Positions 36,929 through 45,308 of a DNA stretch of 64,000 nucleotides are shown here, piece after piece; the first letter of the stretch is position 1; each line of letters starts with the position of its first letter. The position numbers were made by a program, and so were the translations under genes. Source of the DNA: Phaeacidiphilus oryzae TH49. GTDB taxonomy: Bacteria > Actinomycetota > Actinomycetes > Streptomycetales > Streptomycetaceae. The notes beneath the pieces were generated by a model. That model saw only the letters and a program-made list of their open reading frames with translations, was not told the origin of the DNA and made no database searches. Location: NCBI RefSeq assembly GCF_000744815.1, contig NZ_JQMQ01000005.1, positions 4,658,055 to 4,722,054 on the forward strand. The letters are read 5' to 3'.

Positions 36929-37675
36929 ATGAAACTGACCGTGGTGGGGAGCGCCGGAAGCTTCCCCGCTGTCGACTCGCCCTGCTCCAGTTACCTGGTC
37001 GAGGCCGACGGCTACCGGCTCCTCATGGACCTCGGCAACGGCGCCCTCGGCGCCCTCCAGAAGCACGCCGGCCTCTACGACATCGACGCCGTCCTCCTCA
37101 GCCACCTCCACGCCGACCACTGCGTGGACATGTGCGCCTACTACGTCGCCCGCAACTACCGGGTCGAGGGCTGCCCGGACCCGGTCCCGGTCTACGGCCC
37201 GCACGGCACTCCCGAGCGGCTGGCCCGCGCCTACGACATGGACGAGCACCCGGGGATGAAGGAGGTCTTCGACTTCCGCACCCTGGAGGACGGCGTCTTC
37301 GACCTGGGCCCGCTGCGGGTGACCGCCGCCCGGGTGGCCCACCCGGTGGAGGCGTTCGGCTTCCGCGTCGAGCACGCCGGCCGGGTGCTGACCTACTCCG
37401 GCGACACCGGACCCTGCCCGGCCCTGGCCGAACTCGCCCGGGACGCCGACCTGTTCCTCTGCGAGGCCTCCTTCACCGACGGCAAGGAGGACATCCCCGA
37501 CCTCCACCTCAACGGCCGGGAGGCCGGCGAGATCGCCGCCCGGGCCGGCGCCCGCCGCCTGGTGCTGACCCACATCCCGCCGTGGACCGACCCCGAGCGG
37601 AACCGCGCCGACGCGGAACGCGCGTACGCCGCACCGGTCGGGCTGGCCCGGCCGGATACGGTGTACGAGATCTGA
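36929..37675 (+). CDS. MBL-fold hydrolase (RNase Z-like)
   Basis: A 248-residue metallo-beta-lactamase fold protein. Metal ligands are in LLSHLHADHCVDM (H-x-H-x-DH), AARVAHPVEAFG, TYSGDTGPCPAL and LTHIPPW. It starts MKLTVVGSAGSFP, typical of the short RNase Z-related group. ATG 36929 is chosen because it begins the first beta strand. It is convergent with nagE2, only 15 bases apart. Substrate unknown. Confidence 0.88.
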   Translation: MKLTVVGSAGSFPAVDSPCSSYLVEADGYRLLMDLGNGALGALQKHAGLYDIDAVLLSHLHADHCVDMCAYYVARNYRVEGCPDPVPVYGPHGTPERLARAYDMDEHPGMKEVFDFRTLEDGVFDLGPLRVTAARVAHPVEAFGFRVEHAGRVLTYSGDTGPCPALAELARDADLFLCEASFTDGKEDIPDLHLNGREAGEIAARAGARRLVLTHIPPWTDPERNRADAERAYAAPVGLARPDTVYEI

Positions 37676-37690
37676 TCTTGTGACGCTCCG

Positions 37691-38956
37691 TCAGGAGACG
37701 CTCTCGGCGGCGGGGTCCTCGTCCTCCCGGCCGGGGGTCTTGAGGTCGAACTTCGCGATGGCGAAGCGGAAGACCGCGTAGTACACCACGCCGAAGACCA
37801 GTCCCACCGGGATCAGCAGCCACGGCTTGGTGTCCAGATGCCAGTTGACCACGTAGTCGATCAGGCCGGCCGAGAAGCTGAACCCCGCGTGGATGCCCAG
37901 CGCCCAGGTGACCGCCATCGACACCGCGGTGAGCACGGCGTGGATCGCGTACAGCACCGGTGCGATGAACATGAAGGTGAACTCGATCGGCTCGGTGACA
38001 CCGGTGACGAACGAGGTCGCGGCCATCGAGAGCATCATGCCGAGCACCTCCTTGCGGCGGTGCGGCTTGGCGGCGTGGGCGATCGCCAGCGCGGCGGCCG
38101 GCAGGCCGAACATCATGATCGGGTAGAAGCCGGTCATGAACTGGCCGGCGGAGTGGTCGCCGTTCATCCAGCGGGTCAGGTCGCCCTGGAACACATGGCC
38201 GCCGGCGTGGAAGGTGCCGGCCTGGAACCACATGAAGGTGTTCACGAACTGGTGCATCCCGATCGGGATCAGCAGCCGGTTGATCAGGCCGAAGATGCCG
38301 GAGCCGGCCGCGCCGAGGCCGATCAGCCAGTCGGAGACGTGGTTGAGGGCGTCGCCTACCGGGCCCCAGACGACACCGAAGAGGATGCCGAGCGCGGTGC
38401 CGATGAAGGCCATCAGGATCGGCACCAGGCGGCGGCCGTTGAAGAAGCCCAGCCAGTCCACCAGCCGGGTGCGGTGGTACCGCTGCCAGACCACCGCGGT
38501 GATCAGGCCGATGATGATGCCGCCGAGGACGCCGGGGTTGATCGGGCTGCCTGACGGGGCCTCGGCGGTGACGGTGCCGGGGATCGGCGGAAAGGCCGTC
38601 AGGACGTTGTGGTAGACGAGGAAGCCGGCCACCGCGGCGAGGGCGGTGGAGCCGTCGGCCTTCTTGGCGAAGCCGATGGCCACGCCTATGCAGAAGAGGA
38701 GCGGCAGGCCGAGGCCGCCGTCCAGGATGCCGCTGCCGGCGGCGAGGAAGATCTTCGAGACCCGGGTCCAGAAGTCGTCGTGGAGGTAGCCGCCGATGAG
38801 GTTGCCGACACTCACCAGGAGGCCGGCCGCGGGCAGGACGGCGATGGGGAGCTGCAGGCTGCGGCCGACCTTCTGCAGTCCCTGGAACAGGCCGGAGCCG
38901 CGCTTCTTCGCGGGAGCTGCGGGGGCGGTGGCCGCCGGGGCGGTCGTCGAACTCAT
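37691..38956 (-). CDS. nagE2: PTS N-acetylglucosamine permease, EIIC
   Basis: A 421-residue EIIC permease of the glucose/GlcNAc family. Key parts are GRSLQLPIAVLPAAGLL, DGGLGLPLLFCIGVAIGFAKKADGSTALAA, IGMHQFVNTFMWFQ and GVTEPIEFTFMFIAPVLY, the last matching the sugar-binding/phosphotransfer loop. It has no EIIB domain, which is encoded by the separate nagF. Its promoter carries two DasR-like boxes. The name nagE2 follows recalled S. coelicolor order (nagE2, nagE1, nagF). Confidence 0.93.
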   Translation of the reverse strand: MSSTTAPAATAPAAPAKKRGSGLFQGLQKVGRSLQLPIAVLPAAGLLVSVGNLIGGYLHDDFWTRVSKIFLAAGSGILDGGLGLPLLFCIGVAIGFAKKADGSTALAAVAGFLVYHNVLTAFPPIPGTVTAEAPSGSPINPGVLGGIIIGLITAVVWQRYHRTRLVDWLGFFNGRRLVPILMAFIGTALGILFGVVWGPVGDALNHVSDWLIGLGAAGSGIFGLINRLLIPIGMHQFVNTFMWFQAGTFHAGGHVFQGDLTRWMNGDHSAGQFMTGFYPIMMFGLPAAALAIAHAAKPHRRKEVLGMMLSMAATSFVTGVTEPIEFTFMFIAPVLYAIHAVLTAVSMAVTWALGIHAGFSFSAGLIDYVVNWHLDTKPWLLIPVGLVFGVVYYAVFRFAIAKFDLKTPGREDEDPAAESVS

Positions 38957-38976
38957 GGACTTCCTTGTCAGAGAGT

Positions 38977-38992
38977 ACTGGTCTAAACCACT
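38977..38992. promoter_or_regulatory. DasR-like box (dre) 1 upstream of nagE2
   Basis: ACTGGTCTAAACCACT matches the 16-bp DasR consensus ACTGGTCTAGACCACT in 15 positions. It lies 20 bases upstream of the nagE2 start. DasR is the GntR-type repressor of GlcNAc uptake and chitin genes, relieved by glucosamine-6-phosphate. Confidence 0.85.
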
Positions 38993-38993
38993 C

Positions 38994-39009
38994 AGTGGTT
39001 TAGACCAGC
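38994..39009. promoter_or_regulatory. DasR-like box (dre) 2 upstream of nagE2
   Basis: AGTGGTTTAGACCAGC is the mirror image of box 1 (except the last base), separated from it by one base. Together they form a perfect palindrome of 15-bp arms around one base (38978-39008). Two adjacent boxes suggest strong repression. Confidence 0.85.
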
Positions 39010-39077
39010 TTTCTAACACGGCGCCCGCCCGCGCGGGAACCCCGGACCTGGGAGAAGGCCCTGGTCCGGGCCAACCG

Positions 39078-40385
39078 TTAGTCCTTCGTGATGGAGGCCT
39101 CCCGGGACTCGTCCTCGTCCTCGCGGCCGGGGGTCTTCAGGTCGAACCGCTTGATCACGAAGAGGAAGAGGAAGTAGTAGACCGCCGCGAAGCAGGCGCC
39201 GATCGGCAGGATCAGCCACGGTTTGGTCGCCAGGCTCCAGTTGATCACGTAGTCGATCAGACCGGCCGAGAAGCTGAATCCGGCGTGCACCCCGAGGGCC
39301 CAGGTCACCCCCATCGACACGCCGGTCAGCAGGGCGTGGATGCCGTACAGCGCCGGGGCCACATAGAGGAAGGAGTACTCGATCGGCTCGGTGACGCCGG
39401 TGACCAGGGAGGTCAGTGCCATCGAGATCATCATGCCGGTCACCTCCTTGCGGCGATGCGGCTTGGCGCAGCGGGCGATCGCCATCGCCGCGGCCGGCAG
39501 CGCGAACATCATGATCGGGAAGAAGCCGGACTGGAACTGGCCGGCCGTCGGGTCGCCGTGGAGGAAGCGGGTGATGTCGCCGTTGTAGGTCACCCCGCCC
39601 TTGGTGAACGAGCCGAACTGGAACCAGAGGAAGGTGTTGAGGAACTGGTGCATGCCGATGGTCAGCAGCGCCCGGTTCGCCACCCCGTAGATCCCGGAGC
39701 CGATCGAGCCCCGGTCGCTCATCCACTGCGCGAAGGACTGCAGACCGTCCCCGATCGGCCCCCAGATCAGCAGGCAGAGGACGGCGAAGCAGATGGCCAC
39801 AGCCGACATGATGATCGGCACCAGCCGGCGGCCGTTGAAGAAGCCCAGCCAGTCCACCAGCTTGGTGCGGTGGTACCGCACCCAGAACCACGAGGTCAGC
39901 AGCCCCAGGATGATCCCGCCGAAGACGCTCGGGTTCTGGTACGTGGCCGGGGCGGCGGTGCCGTGGGGATCGACGCAGACGCCGCCGAGGCCGGCCGAGG
40001 CGAAGGTCTGGCCAGCGGGGCAGTCCTGCGGGAACTGGTGGAGGACGGTGTAGTAGACGAGGAACGCCGCCACCGCCGCCAGGCCGGTCGAGCCGTCCGA
40101 CTTCTTCGCCATGCCGATCGCGACGCCGACACAGAAGAGGAGGGGCAGGCCCAGCGAGGAGTCCAGCAGCGCGGAGCCCGCGCCGGCCAGCACCTTGGCC
40201 ACGTTGTCCCAGCCGAGCCCGTCCGTGCCGAAGATGTCCGGCTGGCCGAGGCGGTTCAGGATGCCGGCCGCGGGCAGCACCGCGATCGGCACCTGGAGGC
40301 TGCGGCCCATCTTCTGCAGACCGTTGTAGAAGCTCTGCCAGAAGTGGCGTCCGCCTGACGGGGCTGTCGCGCTGGAGGCACTCAT
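39078..40385 (-). CDS. nagE1: PTS N-acetylglucosamine permease, EIIC (second copy)
   Basis: A 435-residue EIIC permease, clearly a paralogue of nagE2. Shared blocks are GRSLQVPIAVLPAAGIL, SSLGLPLLFCVGVAIGMAKKSDGSTGLAA, IGMHQFLNTFLWFQ and GVTEPIEYSFLYVAPALY. It has a longer loop with two Cys (FPQDCPAGQTF, GGVCVDPHG) that nagE2 lacks. It is divergent from nagF and shares a DasR-like box with it. Tandem EIIC genes are known in S. coelicolor, where nagE2 is the main GlcNAc route; the role of this copy is less clear. Confidence 0.92.
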   Translation of the reverse strand: MSASSATAPSGGRHFWQSFYNGLQKMGRSLQVPIAVLPAAGILNRLGQPDIFGTDGLGWDNVAKVLAGAGSALLDSSLGLPLLFCVGVAIGMAKKSDGSTGLAAVAAFLVYYTVLHQFPQDCPAGQTFASAGLGGVCVDPHGTAAPATYQNPSVFGGIILGLLTSWFWVRYHRTKLVDWLGFFNGRRLVPIIMSAVAICFAVLCLLIWGPIGDGLQSFAQWMSDRGSIGSGIYGVANRALLTIGMHQFLNTFLWFQFGSFTKGGVTYNGDITRFLHGDPTAGQFQSGFFPIMMFALPAAAMAIARCAKPHRRKEVTGMMISMALTSLVTGVTEPIEYSFLYVAPALYGIHALLTGVSMGVTWALGVHAGFSFSAGLIDYVINWSLATKPWLILPIGACFAAVYYFLFLFVIKRFDLKTPGREDEDESREASITKD

Positions 40386-40425
40386 CGGCGCTCGTCTCCG
40401 ATCCCGCTGGCTGCGGTTATTCTTT

Positions 40426-40441
40426 GGTGGTGTAGACCAGT
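40426..40441. promoter_or_regulatory. DasR-like box (dre) between nagE1 and nagF
   Basis: GGTGGTGTAGACCAGT matches the DasR consensus in most positions (core TGGT-N4-ACCA). It lies 41 bases upstream of nagE1 and 185 upstream of nagF, so it could control both divergent genes. Confidence 0.75.
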
Positions 40442-40625
40442 CGGCCTGGGCGACGGCAGTCCGAGCCGCCGTACAGGCCATCGTCGGGTGCGCACGAGGC
40501 CGGGTCGGCGACAACACGCTGGCATTGCGCCGACCGTGGGTTACCGTGACGAATCAGGAGAACCCCGGCATGTCGGGGGAAACCTGGTCCATGAGGACAA
40601 CGGTGTTCGGAAACAGGAGAAGCGC

Positions 40626-40862
40626 ATGGCCAGCAAGGCTGAGAAGATCGTCGCCGGGCTCGGCGGCATCGACAACATCGACGAGATCGAGGGCTGCATC
40701 ACCCGGCTGCGCACCGAGGTCCACGACGCGTCCAAGGTCGACGAGGCCGCGCTGAAGGCCGCCGGGGCGCACGGCGTCGTCAAGATGGGCACCGCGATCC
40801 AGGTCGTCATCGGCACCGACGCCGACCCGATCGCCGCCGACATCGAGGACATGATGGAGTGA
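40626..40862 (+). CDS. nagF: PTS GlcNAc EIIB component
   Basis: A 78-residue EIIB protein of the glucose family. The phosphorylated Cys24 is in [20 protein letters not shown] (with the typical CITRLR motif). It passes phosphate from EIIA (crr, not in this window) to the sugar bound by the EIIC permeases. ATG 40626 follows AGGAG. It is divergent from nagE1 and lies just upstream of rph, which has its own leaderless promoter. Confidence 0.93.
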   Translation: MASKAEKIVAGLGGIDNIDEIEGCITRLRTEVHDASKVDEAALKAAGAHGVVKMGTAIQVVIGTDADPIAADIEDMME

Positions 40863-40951
40863 CCTCCCGCCGGCTCCCGGCCCAGGGCCCGCGACCGCAG
40901 GACACCCTCTGCGGACGCGGGCCCTCGGCGCTGCCGGGACACCGGAACGGA

Positions 40952-40957
40952 TAGGCT
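40952..40957 (+). promoter_or_regulatory. -10 box of a leaderless promoter (rph)
   Basis: TAGGCT lies eight bases before ATG 40966, with no ribosome-binding site between them. Confidence 0.45.
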
Positions 40958-40965
40958 CATTTGCC

Positions 40966-41691
40966 ATGTCACGCATCGATGGCCGCACCCCCGACCAACT
41001 CCGCCCGATCAGCATCGAACGGGGCTGGAGCAAGCACGCCGAGGGCTCCGTGCTCGTCTCCTTCGGAGACACCCGGGTGCTCTGCACCGCCAGCTTCACC
41101 GAGGGCGTCCCGCGCTGGCGCAAGGGCAGCGGGGAGGGCTGGGTCACCGCCGAGTACTCCATGCTGCCCCGCTCCACCAACACCCGCGGCGACCGCGAGT
41201 CCGTGCGCGGCCGGATCGGTGGGCGTACCCACGAGATCTCCCGCCTGATCGGGCGCTCGCTGCGCGCCGTCATCGACTACAAGGCGCTCGGCGAGAACAC
41301 CGTGGTACTGGACTGCGACGTCCTCCAGGCGGACGGCGGGACCCGGACCGCGGCCATCACCGGAGCGTATGTGGCGCTGGCCGACGCGGTCGGCTGGGCG
41401 AAGACGAAGAAGCTGGTCAAGCCCAAGGCCGAGCCGCTAACCGGTGCGGTGAGCGCGGTCAGCGTCGGCATCATCGACGGGGTGCCGATGCTCGACCTCT
41501 GCTACGAGGAGGACGTCCGGGCCGAGACCGACATGAACATCGTCTGCACCGGGGACGGCCGGTTCGTCGAGGTGCAGGGCACCGCGGAAGGCGCGCCGTT
41601 CGACCGTTCGCTACTGGACCGGCTGCTCGACCTGGGCGTGCTGGGCTGCGGCGAGCTGGACGCGGTGCAGCGCAAGGCGCTGGAGGGCTGA
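40966..41691 (+). CDS. rph: Ribonuclease PH
   Basis: A 241-residue phosphorolytic exonuclease that trims tRNA 3' ends. It begins [20 protein letters not shown] and shows [39 protein letters not shown] and [20 protein letters not shown], all standard for the family. RdgB follows 6 bases after its stop, the common actinobacterial rph-rdgB pair. Confidence 0.96.
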   Translation: MSRIDGRTPDQLRPISIERGWSKHAEGSVLVSFGDTRVLCTASFTEGVPRWRKGSGEGWVTAEYSMLPRSTNTRGDRESVRGRIGGRTHEISRLIGRSLRAVIDYKALGENTVVLDCDVLQADGGTRTAAITGAYVALADAVGWAKTKKLVKPKAEPLTGAVSAVSVGIIDGVPMLDLCYEEDVRAETDMNIVCTGDGRFVEVQGTAEGAPFDRSLLDRLLDLGVLGCGELDAVQRKALEG

Positions 41692-41697
41692 GCAGTC

Positions 41698-42312
41698 GTG
41701 ACCGATCGTCAGAAACTGGTGCTGGCCACCCGCAACCACGGCAAGATCCGCGAGCTGAGGGTGATCCTCGGGGAGTCGGGCCTGGACGTCGACCTGGTCG
41801 GCGCGGACGACTACCCGGAGGTCCCCGACGTCAAGGAGACCGGGGTGACCTTCGCCGAGAACGCGCTGCTGAAGGCGCACGCGCTGGCGAAGGCCACCGG
41901 GCTGCCGGCGGTCGCCGACGACTCCGGGCTGTGCGTGGACGTGCTGGGCGGGGCGCCGGGGATCTTCTCCGCGCGGTGGGCCGGGCGGCACGGCGACGAC
42001 ATCGCCAACCTGGAGCTGCTGCTCGGGCAGCTCTCCGACATCGCGCAGGAGCACCGGGCCGCGCACTTCGCCTGCGCGGCGGCGCTGGCGCTGCCGGACG
42101 GGACGGAACGCGTCGTCGAGGGCCGGATGCCGGGCAGCCTCGCCTTCGCCCCGCGGGGCGCGAACGGCTTCGGCTACGACCCGATCCTGATCGTCGAGGA
42201 CGACACCCGCACGGCGGCCGAACTGACCCCCGAGGAGAAGAACGCGATCTCCCACCGGGGGAAGGCGTTCCGGGGGCTGGCGGTGGTGGTGGGGGAGTTG
42301 CTGGGGGGCTGA
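41698..42312 (+). CDS. rdgB: dITP/XTP pyrophosphatase (RdgB/HAM1)
   Basis: Removes non-canonical purine nucleotides (dITP, XTP) from the pool. The 204-residue product shows LVLATRNHGKIRELRVIL, VADDSGLCVDVLGGAPGIFSARWAG, NGFGYDPILI and ISHRGKAFRGL, the conserved HAM1 blocks. GTG 41698 is in the expected place after rph. A strong hairpin follows. Confidence 0.96.
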   Translation: MTDRQKLVLATRNHGKIRELRVILGESGLDVDLVGADDYPEVPDVKETGVTFAENALLKAHALAKATGLPAVADDSGLCVDVLGGAPGIFSARWAGRHGDDIANLELLLGQLSDIAQEHRAAHFACAAALALPDGTERVVEGRMPGSLAFAPRGANGFGYDPILIVEDDTRTAAELTPEEKNAISHRGKAFRGLAVVVGELLGG

Positions 42313-42322
42313 GGCGAAGCGA

Positions 42323-42347
42323 CCCCGCCTTCGTTTCGAAGGCGGGG
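42323..42347. terminator. Bidirectional hairpin between rdgB and tRNA-Leu
   Basis: CCCCGCCTTCG pairs with CGAAGGCGGGG: an 11-bp perfect stem with a 3-base loop, 10 bases after the rdgB stop and 8 bases after the tRNA 3' end on the other strand. It can end both converging transcripts. Confidence 0.8.
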
Positions 42348-42354
42348 CCCGGGG

Positions 42355-42437
42355 TGCGGCCTGAGGGACTCGAACCCTCACGGATGCTATCCACAAGGAC
42401 CTAAACCTTGCGCGTCTGCCAGTTTCGCCAAGGCCGC
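42355..42437 (-). tRNA. tRNA-Leu (anticodon UAG)
   Basis: Read on the minus strand, the acceptor stem GCGGCCT/AGGCCGC closes the molecule. The anticodon stem CAAGG/CCTTG holds the loop TTTAGGT with anticodon TAG. A long variable arm is present and the T arm is GAGGGTTCGAGTCCCTC. The long variable arm and anticodon identify Leu (CUA codons). CCA is not encoded. An HNH nuclease gene lies just upstream on the same strand. Confidence 0.93.
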
Positions 42438-42480
42438 AGGTTCGCGGCCCCATCCTATGTGCTGGAGCTGAGGGGCGGCA

Positions 42481-43476
42481 TCAGACGGAGGGCTTCCGGC
42501 GGCAGTAGGTGTCGGTGGTGGCATGGCAGTTCGGGCAGAGCAGCCGCAGGTTCTCCCGCCGGTTGTCCAGCCAGTCCCCGTTGACGTGGTCGATCTCGAG
42601 GGCCAGCGGCCTGCCTCGCCACTCCGGGCCCTGGCCGCAGTCGACGCAGAGGTACGGCACGCCGGTCTTGAGGAGCGCGGCGAGCAGCGGCCTCCGGGAC
42701 GGTCGGGCCGAACCGGCGGGCCGGACGCAGAGGACCTCGGCCGGCGGCTTCCGCCGGTGGGCGCCCCGGTCGATGTCGCCGGAACGGCCGGTGAAGTGGC
42801 CGGTGGCCAATCCCGTGCGCTGGATCGCGGTACGCAGCCGGCGATGCTCGTGGGGCGTGGTCGGCAGGTCCAGCGCGCGGAGTACCTCGGCGTAGCTGGT
42901 GGACCTGGCCACCAGTTCCGCCAGGAGCTCCGGCGGGACCCGGTGGCGGGCACCGCCGCCGTAGGTGAAGTGCGAGGTGTCGATCCGGAGTTCGGCGATG
43001 GTGCGCTTGAGGACCCCGCGGCTGGCCTGATCGTCGCCGAGGCCGAGCCGGCGGGCGACACCGCGGTAGCTGGATTCCGCGGCGACCGCCGTACGCAGGG
43101 CCTCGGGCGGCAGGTCCAGGGTGGGGCGCCCGGGGCGCATGGCGGGGAAGCGGCCCTCCAGGCCGAGCCGCTTGACGCGTCGGCTCAGATGGCTGAGGGT
43201 GCCGCTGGCCGGGACGGCGCCGAGGGCGAGAGCGAGCTCCCGCAGGGTGCCGGACTCGGCGACGGCGGCGGTGATGGCGGCGTCGGTGTAGCGCGTCCAG
43301 GGGCTGCGCTGCTTGAAGTGGCTGGTGTCGATGGCGAACTCGGCCGCCAGTCTCTGGAGCTGCGTGCGCAGGCCGCCGCTCTCCCGGCGGCCGAGTCGGC
43401 GGATCAGGTCGGACCAGTTGGCGGAAGCGGCGGCGGCCGCGGCGAGCTCCTCGCGAGTGCAGGTGGCGGTGCGCAT
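42481..43476 (-). CDS. HNH endonuclease with four N-terminal repeat modules
   Basis: A 331-residue protein. The C-terminal HNH domain (about 272-331) has paired Cys and the signature LEIDHVNGDWLDNRRENLRL followed by LCPNCHATTDTYC, with zinc-binding CVDCG upstream. The first 240 residues contain four degenerate modules of 50-60 residues, each with an S-x-x-x-x-x-LG helix-turn and ending in FAIDTSHF, LGLEGRF, LRIDTSHF or LATGHF. They probably bind DNA. The start ATG 43476 has GGAGGG upstream. It lies beside tRNA-Leu. It could be a domesticated mobile nuclease or a phage-defence enzyme. Confidence 0.88.
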   Translation of the reverse strand: MRTATCTREELAAAAAASANWSDLIRRLGRRESGGLRTQLQRLAAEFAIDTSHFKQRSPWTRYTDAAITAAVAESGTLRELALALGAVPASGTLSHLSRRVKRLGLEGRFPAMRPGRPTLDLPPEALRTAVAAESSYRGVARRLGLGDDQASRGVLKRTIAELRIDTSHFTYGGGARHRVPPELLAELVARSTSYAEVLRALDLPTTPHEHRRLRTAIQRTGLATGHFTGRSGDIDRGAHRRKPPAEVLCVRPAGSARPSRRPLLAALLKTGVPYLCVDCGQGPEWRGRPLALEIDHVNGDWLDNRRENLRLLCPNCHATTDTYCRRKPSV

Positions 43477-43535
43477 GGTGTTCCCTCCCCGGGTTCGTAG
43501 GGGTCAACGAGTGGCGAACGCCTGGGTTGCGCTGC

Positions 43536-43551
43536 CATGGTCTTGACCAAT
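43536..43551. promoter_or_regulatory. DasR-like box upstream of the second chitinase
   Basis: CATGGTCTTGACCAAT contains the perfect palindrome TGGTCTTGACCA and fits the DasR core TGGTCT-N-GACCA, with poorer flanks. It is 157 bases before the chitinase start. A weaker related motif, ATTGGGCTAGGCCAAT, follows at once. Confidence 0.65.
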
Positions 43552-43707
43552 TGGGCTAGGCCAATGAGGAGTTGATGTGTCGTGAGCTGGAGGTTTGGTT
43601 CGGGTTAAGGGAACGGTTGTGAATGGGGGCTTGACGCGGGGCTTGGTCCAGGCCAACTTGTACGGTGCTCGGTTCCGTCGGAGTGCCTCGGGTCGGGGGA
43701 GTGGGAG

Positions 43708-45186
43708 ATGGGACGCACGAGAGGGTGGGGCGCCACCGGCCTCGCGCTCGCGCTGGTCGCGGGCGGCGGAGTGGGGCTGCTGGCGTTCAGTGGCGGCGCC
43801 GCCCGCGCCGACAGCGTGCAGCTGCTGGCCAACGGCGGGTTCGAAAGTGGGACGTTGAGCCCCTGGAACTGCTCGGCGGCGGACGCGGTCGTCGGTTCGC
43901 CGGTCGAGGACGGGAGTGGGGCGCTCGCGGGCAGCGCCTCGGCGAGCGATGACGCGCAGTGCGCGCAGACCGTCGCGGTCGCGCCGAACTCGACGTACAC
44001 CCTCAGCGGCGAGGTGGAGGGGAACTACGTCTACCTCGGCGACAGCGGTACGGGGACGAGCGACACCAGTGCCTGGACGCCCGGCAGCGGCGGCGGCTGG
44101 CAGCGGCTGTCGACCACCTTCACGACCGGGGCGGACACCACCTCGGTGACGGTCTACGTCCACGGGTGGTACGGGGAGGGCACGTTCGGGGCGGACGACC
44201 TGTCGTTGGTCGGACCCAGTGGGGGGACTTCGCCGACGCCCACCCCCACCTCGACCTCCGGCTCGACGACGCCGCCCCCCGCCGATCCCGGCTTCGCGCA
44301 TCCGGTCTACTTCATGCCGCTGGACAACAGCCCCCAGGCGGTCGGCGACATCGTCTCCGGCAGCGGGGAGAACGAGTTCCTCCTCGCCTTCGTGCTGGAC
44401 TCGGGCGGATGCACGCCCGCCTGGGACGGGGACGCCGCGCACACGGTGGCCTCGGACACCGCCGTCGCGGCCGACGTCCAGGCGATCCGCGCGGCCGGCG
44501 GGGACGTCGGCGTCTCCTTCGGCGGCTACAACGGCACCGAGCTGGGCTCCTCCTGCGGATCGGCCTCGGCCCTCGCCGCCGCCTACCAGCAGGTGATCGA
44601 CAAGTACCAGCTCACCCGGATCGACCTGGACTGGGAGAACACCGCGCTGGACAGCGGCATGGAGGTGCGGTGGGGCGCGATCAAGCAGCTGGAGGCGGCG
44701 AACCCGAGCCTGAAGGTCTCCCTGACCATTCCGATGACCAGCGTCGGGCTGCCGGACACCGGCAAGGACGAGATCCGGCAGGGGATCGCGGACGGTGCCC
44801 GGATCGACCGGGTGAACATCATGGACTTCGACTTCGGGCTGACCTCCGGGACGGAGACGCAGGCGGCCGAGACCGTCGCCGACGACGTCAACGGTCAGCT
44901 GACGGCGCTCTTCGGCTGGGACTCGGCGACGGCCTGGGCGCACACCGGGATCCAGCTGATGAACGGCCACACCGACCAGCCGAGCGAGCTGTTCACCCAG
45001 AGCACCTTCACCGACCTGCTGGCCTTCGCCCAGTCCAAGCACGTCGCCCAGTTCTCCTACTGGGACGTGAACCGGGACCGGGTCTGCGATCCGAGCGTGC
45101 CGCACAACTGGGCGGACGGGGCCTGCAGTTCGGTCGACCAGAGCCCGTACGACTTCACCAGGACCATCACCCGGTACACCGGTTGA
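43708..45186 (+). CDS. Secreted GH18 chitinase with N-terminal carbohydrate-binding module
   Basis: A 492-residue exported glycosidase. The signal peptide ends about residue 35 (GGAARADSVQLL). A jelly-roll module similar to CBM16/CBM4_9 follows (NGGFESGTLSPWNC ... GADDLSLVG, about 35-172), then a Thr/Pro linker, then GH18. The catalytic motif is RIDLDWEN, with Glu present. Blocks such as FGGYNGTEL and GDVGVSFGG resemble the other chitinase in this window, so the catalytic domains are related while the binding modules differ. ATG 43708 follows a GGGAG-type site. The promoter carries a DasR-like box. Confidence 0.92.
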   Translation: MGRTRGWGATGLALALVAGGGVGLLAFSGGAARADSVQLLANGGFESGTLSPWNCSAADAVVGSPVEDGSGALAGSASASDDAQCAQTVAVAPNSTYTLSGEVEGNYVYLGDSGTGTSDTSAWTPGSGGGWQRLSTTFTTGADTTSVTVYVHGWYGEGTFGADDLSLVGPSGGTSPTPTPTSTSGSTTPPPADPGFAHPVYFMPLDNSPQAVGDIVSGSGENEFLLAFVLDSGGCTPAWDGDAAHTVASDTAVAADVQAIRAAGGDVGVSFGGYNGTELGSSCGSASALAAAYQQVIDKYQLTRIDLDWENTALDSGMEVRWGAIKQLEAANPSLKVSLTIPMTSVGLPDTGKDEIRQGIADGARIDRVNIMDFDFGLTSGTETQAAETVADDVNGQLTALFGWDSATAWAHTGIQLMNGHTDQPSELFTQSTFTDLLAFAQSKHVAQFSYWDVNRDRVCDPSVPHNWADGACSSVDQSPYDFTRTITRYTG

Positions 45187-45308
45187 GCACGCGGTCTCCC
45201 GTGCCGCCGCGGGCCGGACGCCCCCACATCACGCCTGCGGCGGCGCGGGTCCTCCCCTGGTCCCTCCCGCGGTCCCCCGCGGTCCCCCGCGGTCCCTCTC
45301 GCCGGGGA

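Noticed and set aside
42355-43476. An integrated element using tRNA-Leu as attachment site
   Set aside because: No integrase, excisionase or duplicated tRNA 3' end is present, only the HNH gene.
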